A model generated the notes under the pieces. The model saw only the letters and a program-made list of their open reading frames with translations. It did no database searches and had not been told where the DNA came from. Of a stretch of 18,315 nucleotides of DNA, positions 13,631 to 18,315 are shown in pieces. Within the stretch, counting starts at the first letter, position 1; each line of letters begins with the position of its first letter. The translations under genes were made by a program, and so were the position numbers. The stretch comes from Proteocatella sp051653405 (GTDB lineage Bacteria; Bacillota; Clostridia; Peptostreptococcales; Filifactoraceae): assembly GCA_051653405.1 (NCBI GenBank), contig JBOFWC010000243.1:1-18315 (forward strand), in the 5' to 3' direction.

Positions 13631-13653
13631 AAGCCATGGCTATGCCATGGCTT
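13631..13653 (-). promoter_or_regulatory. Hairpin between rplI and dnaB
   Basis: A perfect 10-bp inverted repeat AAGCCATGGC-N3-GCCATGGCTT. On the operon (minus) strand no T-run follows, so it is probably not a full terminator; it could be a processing or stability element that sets different L9 and DnaB levels. Confidence 0.6.
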
Positions 13654-13658
13654 TTAAT

Positions 13659-14108
13659 CTAATTTTTTTCTTTTATATCAACTACTATAGTTGTTGAAAC
13701 CTTTGGATGAAGTTTTACTTCAACGGTCATTGATCCTAACATTTTTATAGGATCTGAAAGCAGAATCTTTCTTTTATCAAATTCTACGTTGTGTTGTTTT
13801 TTCATTTGCTCCGCTATGTCCTTTGAAGTTATAGCTCCAAAAAGCTTTCCGCCTTCTCCAGCCTTAGCATATATCGTAACCTGTGCATCTTTTAATTTAG
13901 CACCAAGCTCAACTGCTTCTTCTTCTTCTCTTTGAGCTTTAATTTCTTTTGCTTTTTCCTGCTGTTTATGGTCATTTAAATTAGTTTGACTTGCTTCCTT
14001 TGCAATCCCCTTTGCTAAAAGAAAGTTTCTTGCATAACCATCACTTACTTCTTTTACCTCACCTTTTTTAGCAGTCCCTTTTACATCTTTTAAAAATATT
14101 ACTTTCAT
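13659..14108 (-). CDS. rplI: 50S ribosomal protein L9
   Basis: This 149-aa protein binds 23S rRNA at the base of the L1 stalk and helps keep the reading frame. The N-terminal domain shows MKVIFLKDVKGTAKKG and GYARNFLLAKGIAKEA (24-39). A long charged helix (about 41-75) links it to the C-terminal domain with GGKLFGAITSKDIAE. The length is normal. The start codon follows the gdpP stop directly, and its ribosome binding site GGAGGAC lies inside the end of gdpP, so the two are coupled. The gene order gdpP-rplI-dnaB is widely conserved in Firmicutes. Confidence 0.97.
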   Translation of the reverse strand: MKVIFLKDVKGTAKKGEVKEVSDGYARNFLLAKGIAKEASQTNLNDHKQQEKAKEIKAQREEEEAVELGAKLKDAQVTIYAKAGEGGKLFGAITSKDIAEQMKKQHNVEFDKRKILLSDPIKMLGSMTVEVKLHPKVSTTIVVDIKEKN

Positions 14109-16085
14109 TTATTTGTCCTCCTCTTCTAAATATGCCATGATTTGTTCTTGTACTGTATCTAATGCTTCTTCTATAGATATATCCTTGATCTGCGTAGCTG
14201 CCGTTTCTATATGACCGCCGCCTCCAAGTTTTTCCATTATAACCTGTACATTTATATCCCCAAGCGACCTTGCACTTACCTGAACTTCATTTGTATTACT
14301 AACCGCTATTACAAATGAGGCCTGAATTCCTTTTAAATTCAAAAGTTCATCTGCTATCTGAGATGCTACAAGCTGAGGATTACTCATAGGATTTTTACAA
14401 TAAGTTATTGCTATCTTATCCTCTATAATCTTAACTAAATTAAGCGCTTCTGCTCTTATTACAAAGGTTTCCATATCCCCTTGGAACAAAGTCTTAACTG
14501 CTATCGTATCTGCACCATACTTTCTTAAAAAAGCTGCAGCTTCAAAAGTTCTTACACCCGTTTTAAATGTAAAATTCTTAGTATCAAGTGTAATTCCCGC
14601 AAGCAGTGCTTCTGCAACCTGTGGGTTAAGCTGTGGTCTTTCTTTAATATAAGGTATAAGCTCCGTAACCATTTCACTCGCTGAAGATGCATAAGTCTCA
14701 TGATATACAAGTACAGCCTTATCTATGAACTCCTGACCTCTTCTATGATGATCTATAACCACAATCCTATCTGCCTTATCCACAAGTTTTGGATATTCTG
14801 TAAATTTTGGATTATGAGTATCCACTACAACAAGCAGAGTATCCTGCTCCATATATCTCCAAGCATCTTCTCGCTTTAAAAATACATGCTTGTATTTTTC
14901 ACTCTGTCTGATTCTATCATATAATACATCAATAGATGAATTTGGCGAATCAATTACTATCTTGGCTTCTTTTCCCATCATTTCTGCTATAGCCACAACT
15001 CCAAGTGAAGACCCTATAGAGTCAAGGTCTGGAAACTGATGCCCCATAACAAGTACATTTTTGGATTCACTAAGCAAATCTCTTAGTGCATATCCTATAA
15101 TCCTTGCTTTTACTCTAGTTTTCTTCTCTATAGCCTTTGATTTTCCACCATAGAAAATATACTTATCATTTCGCTTAAGTGCAACCTGATCTCCACCTCT
15201 TCCAAGCGCTATATCAAGTGCAGAATTACTTATAAGCTGGGTTTCTCTAAGAGAATTTACAAAAGAAGATACTCCCATAGATATAGATATTGGAATAAAG
15301 TTTTTTAGATCAATGCTTCTTATATTGTCAAGAATTGAAAACCTTTCTTCCTCCATCTTTATAAGCTGTTCTTCAGTCGTAACCATAAAATATTTATCTT
15401 TTGAAATCTTTCTTATTGCAAGTTTGTGTTCTTCCGCCCAAATCTTCATTATTCGCTCAATCTCAACTTCAACTCTAGGCTTATTAAGTTCTTCCGTAGA
15501 ATCTAAAACTTCATCAAGACTATCAACCTGCGCGGTTATAACAACTGGTCTGCTCTTTAAATAAGTAGTTTTAATATTTTCAAGCTCTGTTATATCTTGA
15601 AAATATACCATAAAGGTATTGTCTTTTTCTTCTTTAGCTTTATTTATTGAATATATGGCTTTATAATGCTTATTATCTTTTGACTCTAGTTCAACTTCCC
15701 CTTGCTTTAAATCTAGAATTGATTCAACTTCTATTTCTGAAAAATAGTCATTTATCTTATCCCCAAAAATTCCCTTTTTACCTATTAACTCTGAGAATTT
15801 TTTGTTATACCAAACAATTATCCCCTCCATATTACACATACATAGAGGCAAATTTAAATTACTAATAGACTGTCTAGTCTTGTAATCCATTGTCATATTA
15901 AACGTTTCTACATATGAATCCATCTTCTCTTCATATTTTTGGTTTTCTATGATCTGTTTCCTTATAAATATTAAGCATGCAGCTACAGCTACTATCCCAA
16001 GCCAAATATTATAATATGCAATTACAATTGATAATATAAGCGAAAGTACATTATTTAGTTTGATATATTTAATATTGTCTTTCAT
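14109..16085 (-). CDS. gdpP: Cyclic-di-AMP phosphodiesterase GdpP (YybT)
   Basis: This 658-aa membrane enzyme hydrolyses c-di-AMP to pApA and so sets the level of this messenger for potassium/osmotic and cell-wall control. Two N-terminal membrane helices (about 11-41) are followed by a PAS domain (about 75-170), a degenerate GGDEF domain (about 180-305; no GGDEF motif) and a DHH/DHHA1 phosphodiesterase. Metal ligands are visible in GHQFPDLDS (H349, D353, D355), VDTHNP (D422), DHHRRG (D445, H446) and GITLDTKNF (D501); GGGGHIETAA near the end is the DHHA1 substrate motif. The length equals that of B. subtilis YybT (659 aa). The start has AAAGGTGG upstream. It lies nine bases after the DUF2232 gene. 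Confidence 0.96.
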   Translation of the reverse strand: MKDNIKYIKLNNVLSLILSIVIAYYNIWLGIVAVAACLIFIRKQIIENQKYEEKMDSYVETFNMTMDYKTRQSISNLNLPLCMCNMEGIIVWYNKKFSELIGKKGIFGDKINDYFSEIEVESILDLKQGEVELESKDNKHYKAIYSINKAKEEKDNTFMVYFQDITELENIKTTYLKSRPVVITAQVDSLDEVLDSTEELNKPRVEVEIERIMKIWAEEHKLAIRKISKDKYFMVTTEEQLIKMEEERFSILDNIRSIDLKNFIPISISMGVSSFVNSLRETQLISNSALDIALGRGGDQVALKRNDKYIFYGGKSKAIEKKTRVKARIIGYALRDLLSESKNVLVMGHQFPDLDSIGSSLGVVAIAEMMGKEAKIVIDSPNSSIDVLYDRIRQSEKYKHVFLKREDAWRYMEQDTLLVVVDTHNPKFTEYPKLVDKADRIVVIDHHRRGQEFIDKAVLVYHETYASSASEMVTELIPYIKERPQLNPQVAEALLAGITLDTKNFTFKTGVRTFEAAAFLRKYGADTIAVKTLFQGDMETFVIRAEALNLVKIIEDKIAITYCKNPMSNPQLVASQIADELLNLKGIQASFVIAVSNTNEVQVSARSLGDINVQVIMEKLGGGGHIETAATQIKDISIEEALDTVQEQIMAYLEEEDK

Positions 16086-16094
16086 GTCCCACCT

Positions 16095-17021
16095 TTATTT
16101 CTGTATTCTCCGTAAATTTACCACAGCATCAATAAAACCTATTGCAACTACGAATGCATAAAGCGGCATAAACATACACAATGTTAATGTTATTATATTT
16201 CTAAAAACTGGTGTTACTCTCTTACTTATAAAATTATATATTGAAGCTAATCCTTGTAAAAAGAATAACATTCCAAATATTATTGTAAGATTTATAATCA
16301 GTGTATCCTTATAGATATACTCTGAATATATCAAAAACAATGTCATTAAATATACTATTAAAATTCCTCCAAAGACATTTCCAGGAAGACTAAACTCACC
16401 TAAAGTTGCAATTTGTCTTTTCTTTGTTATTTTAGTTAAAAATGCCCCTGTAAAGAAATAATTTACCGCGGAAATAGTAAACCCCATACACACAACCATT
16501 CCTGGAAAGGTTCTCCTTAAGTTCAATATAAATGTATCCACATCCATATCTATATTAAACATTTCTTTTTGCATCTGAAAAGATTCCCTATATCCATTTA
16601 TTATATAATCTACTAAATTTGTATTCATCATTCTTGCTTCAAAATACATTAAAAGCAGTATATTTAATATGACCATAAATGCGCCTGCGAATATAGCAAG
16701 TGCCGGTGTTCTTTTCCTATACGCAAACTCACCCACAGCAAGTCCAACTCCCGCAATAGTAAATAGCGAATAAACCACCATCATCGGCTCTAAAAAAGTT
16801 GATGATATAAGTGCTATTATAAGAGCTGAAAGAAAGCTAAAAACCATCCCATTTCTAAACGTAACTACTGCAAAAATTGACGGCAGAAAAAAAGAAATCA
16901 GTGCAAGAATTGGCACCATTTTTACAAGAAGCAGCAACGCTGCTGTTAGTATAGAATATCTAAGAGTTTCAAAAAACGCTTCTTTCATATCTCTTTGATA
17001 TCTAAAAAATATATTATACAA
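16095..17021 (-). CDS. DUF2232 (YybS-like) multi-pass membrane protein
   Basis: This 308-aa integral membrane protein has about eight hydrophobic segments (LTAALLLLVKMVPILALISFF, then FSFLSALIIALI and others) and a polar stretch in the middle (YIINGYRESFQMQKEMF). It matches the YybS/DUF2232 family, normally found next to gdpP. Members resemble substrate-binding or S-type membrane proteins, but no function is established. I chose the TTG start at 17021, eight bases after GGAGG; an ATG at 16988 (MKEAFFE) has a weaker AAAGAG site, and an upstream ATG at 17057 lies before the ribosome binding site. It is the first gene of the operon DUF2232-gdpP-rplI-dnaB-GNAT, with a strong promoter at 17074-17102. 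Confidence 0.85.
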   Translation of the reverse strand: MYNIFFRYQRDMKEAFFETLRYSILTAALLLLVKMVPILALISFFLPSIFAVVTFRNGMVFSFLSALIIALISSTFLEPMMVVYSLFTIAGVGLAVGEFAYRKRTPALAIFAGAFMVILNILLLMYFEARMMNTNLVDYIINGYRESFQMQKEMFNIDMDVDTFILNLRRTFPGMVVCMGFTISAVNYFFTGAFLTKITKKRQIATLGEFSLPGNVFGGILIVYLMTLFLIYSEYIYKDTLIINLTIIFGMLFFLQGLASIYNFISKRVTPVFRNIITLTLCMFMPLYAFVVAIGFIDAVVNLRRIQK

Positions 17022-17073
17022 ATGATCACTCCTCCATAAATGAAAAATAAATCTCAATTTTGCTTTACCATTT

Positions 17074-17102
17074 ATTATACCATAAAATCAATCAGCTCTC
17101 AA
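17074..17102 (-). promoter_or_regulatory. Sigma-A promoter of the DUF2232-gdpP-rplI-dnaB operon
   Basis: On the minus strand TTGAGA (17102-17097), a 17-base spacer and a perfect TATAAT (17079-17074) with TGG before it (extended -10). It lies about 50 bases before the DUF2232 start. Confidence 0.87.
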
Positions 17103-17163
17103 TTCGATTATTATATGATTGCCACTATAAGCCAAAATCTAAAACATAAAATAAACTACAGAA

Positions 17164-17201
17164 TACTAAAAAACCCTTTAGATTATTTTCTAAAGGGTTT
17201 T
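17164..17201 (-). terminator. Terminator of the tRNA operon
   Basis: A perfect 12-bp stem AAAACCCTTTAG / CTAAAGGGTTTT (17170-17181 / 17190-17201) with an 8-nt loop, followed on the minus strand by TTTTTTAG. It lies four bases after the CCA end of the last tRNA gene (Phe). Confidence 0.92.
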
Positions 17202-17204
17202 GAT

Positions 17205-17280
<76 letters not shown>

Positions 17281-17289
17281 AAAAATAAA

Positions 17290-17366
17290 TGGTGGGCCTT
17301 CAGGGACTCGAACCCCAGACCTACCGGTTATGAGCCGGGCGCTCTAACCAACTGAGCTAAAGGCCC
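17290..17366 (-). tRNA. tRNA with CAT anticodon (elongator Met or Ile2)
   Basis: 77 nt with encoded CCA. Acceptor GGGCCTT / AAGGCCC, anticodon loop CTCATAA. It is not the initiator type, since the acceptor first pair is matched and the GGG/CCC anticodon-stem pairs are absent. The loop resembles both elongator Met and the lysidine-modified Ile2 of Firmicutes; I cannot decide by eye. Confidence 0.9.
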
Positions 17367-17386
17367 ATTTATTTTTAAAGTAATGC

Positions 17387-17463
<77 letters not shown>

Positions 17464-17473
17464 ATAGAAAAAA

Positions 17474-17550
17474 TGGTCGAGGTGGAGAGACTCGAACTCC
17501 CGGCCCCATGGTCCCAAACCACGTGCGCTACCAAACTGCGCTACACCTCG
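17474..17550 (-). tRNA. tRNA-Pro (TGG), copy 1
   Basis: 77 nt with encoded CCA. Acceptor CGAGGTG / CACCTCG, anticodon loop TTTGGGA with TGG. Identical to the copies at 17574-17650 and 17871-17947. Confidence 0.97.
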
Positions 17551-17573
17551 AAAAACAAATTTAAGTTAAAAAA

Positions 17574-17650
17574 TGGTCGAGGTGGAGAGACTCGAACTCC
17601 CGGCCCCATGGTCCCAAACCACGTGCGCTACCAAACTGCGCTACACCTCG
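17574..17650 (-). tRNA. tRNA-Pro (TGG), copy 2
   Basis: 77 nt, identical to the neighbouring Pro gene; separated from it by 23 AT-rich bases. Confidence 0.97.
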
Positions 17651-17699
17651 AAATTATCCAAATTCTATTACTTAATATGTATTAACTTTTACAAAAAAA

Positions 17700-17774
17700 T
17701 GGCAGGGGCGGCAGGATTTGAACCCACGGCATTCGGTTTTGGAGACCGACGTTCTACCACTGAACTACGCCCCT
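17700..17774 (-). tRNA. tRNA-Trp (CCA)
   Basis: 75 nt with encoded CCA. Acceptor AGGGGCG / CGCCCCT, discriminator G as expected for Trp, anticodon loop CTCCAAA. Confidence 0.97.
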
Positions 17775-17781
17775 ACAAATA

Positions 17782-17858
<77 letters not shown>

Positions 17859-17870
17859 ATATCATAAAGA

Positions 17871-17947
17871 TGGTCGAGGTGGAGAGACTCGAACTCCCGG
17901 CCCCATGGTCCCAAACCACGTGCGCTACCAAACTGCGCTACACCTCG
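17871..17947 (-). tRNA. tRNA-Pro (TGG), copy 3
   Basis: 77 nt with encoded CCA, identical to the other two Pro genes. Twelve bases upstream of the second Ile copy, repeating the Pro-Ile order. Confidence 0.97.
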
Positions 17948-17961
17948 ACTTAAAATATATA

Positions 17962-18053
17962 TGGCGGAGAAGGAGGGATTTGAACCCTCGCGCCCGTTAA
18001 CCAGGCCTACTCCCTTAGCAGGGGAGCCTCTTCAGCCACTTGAGTACTTCTCC
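17962..18053 (-). tRNA. tRNA-Ser (GCT)
   Basis: 92 nt, class II with a long variable arm. Acceptor GGAGAAG / CTTCTCC, discriminator G, anticodon loop CTGCTAA, CCA encoded. Confidence 0.97.
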
Positions 18054-18063
18054 ATATATTTTA

Positions 18064-18152
18064 TGGCGGAGAGGGTGGGATTCGAACCCACGGCCCATTT
18101 CTGAGTCACTGATTTTCAAGACCAGCTCCTTAAACCGCTCGGACACCTCTCC
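18064..18152 (-). tRNA. tRNA-Ser (TGA)
   Basis: 89 nt, class II with a long variable arm. Acceptor GGAGAGG / CCTCTCC, discriminator G, anticodon loop CTTGAAA, CCA encoded. Confidence 0.97.
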
Positions 18153-18176
18153 ATAATATATATTTATTTGTTTTTT

Positions 18177-18252
18177 TGGTGACCCATCCGCGACTCGAAC
18201 GCGGGACACCCTGATTAAAAGTCAGGTGCTCTGCCGACTGAGCTAATGGGTC
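18177..18252 (-). tRNA. tRNA-Lys (TTT)
   Basis: 76 nt with encoded CCA. Acceptor GACCCAT / ATGGGTC, anticodon loop CTTTTAA with TTT. Confidence 0.97.
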
Positions 18253-18257
18253 ATCTT

Positions 18258-18315
18258 TGGAGCGGGTGAAGGGGATCGAACCCTCGCAACCGGCTTGGAA
18301 GGCCGGGGCTCTACC
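18258..18315 (-). tRNA. tRNA-Gly (TCC), partial
   Basis: 58 nt of the 3' part; the 5' acceptor strand and part of the D arm lie beyond the right edge. CCA encoded, discriminator T, acceptor 3' strand CACCCGC, anticodon loop CTTCCAA with TCC. Confidence 0.93.

Noticed and set aside
18015..18209. Minus-strand frame of 64 codons (GEVSERFKELVLK and similar)
   Set aside because: It is the sense translation through the tRNA-Lys and two tRNA-Ser genes, not a protein.

Overview
The window is AT-rich, with short intergenic gaps, strong GGAGG-type ribosome binding sites, several TTG/GTG starts and CCA-encoding tRNA genes. It carries a SCIFF peptide gene, a four-subunit 2-oxoacid:ferredoxin oxidoreductase and class II c-di-GMP riboswitches. 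This points to an anaerobic Firmicute of the class Clostridia, probably near Peptostreptococcaceae; the family-level placement is inference.

Layout. (1) 1-440: the start of an exported protein gene (minus strand, running off the left edge) behind a leader with two tandem c-di-GMP-II aptamers and a hairpin that can hide the ribosome binding site. (2) 441-2313: a cysteine block on the minus strand: cysK-cysE with its terminator and a possible CymR-like operator, then a separate SCIFF precursor gene (scfA, 46 aa, six Cys) with its own promoter and terminator. (3) 2404-5561, plus strand: an Orn/Lys/Arg decarboxylase-family enzyme and an NhaC-family antiporter behind a structured leader. (4) 5594-5720: a candidate small RNA of about 95 nt. 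(5) 5751-6406: hibernation factor hpf (minus). (6) 6457-10565: a small Cys-rich metal-binding protein (plus) convergent with the minus-strand operon korD-A-B-C-cbiB. (7) 10742-11697: dapB (plus) and a long bidirectional terminator. (8) 11703-17102, minus: the conserved order DUF2232-gdpP-rplI-dnaB, with a GNAT acetyltransferase translationally coupled to dnaB. (9) 17170-18315, minus: at least 12 tRNA genes (Gly, Lys, Ser, Ser, Pro, Ile, Trp, Pro, Pro, Ile, Met/Ile2, Phe) ending in a terminator; the Gly gene is cut by the right edge.

How the parts work together. CysK and CysE make cysteine from serine and sulfide. The Kor/Vor-type operon uses 2-oxo acids and reduces ferredoxin, which suits an amino-acid-fermenting anaerobe; cbiB for corrinoid assembly rides at its end. 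Two cyclic dinucleotide systems are visible: c-di-AMP hydrolysis (GdpP), and c-di-GMP sensing by the tandem riboswitches, predicted to switch ON translation of a surface or secreted protein. The most notable items are the tandem c-di-GMP-II leader with a readable switching mechanism, the SCIFF gene with no maturase gene beside it, and the small RNA candidate between nhaC and hpf.
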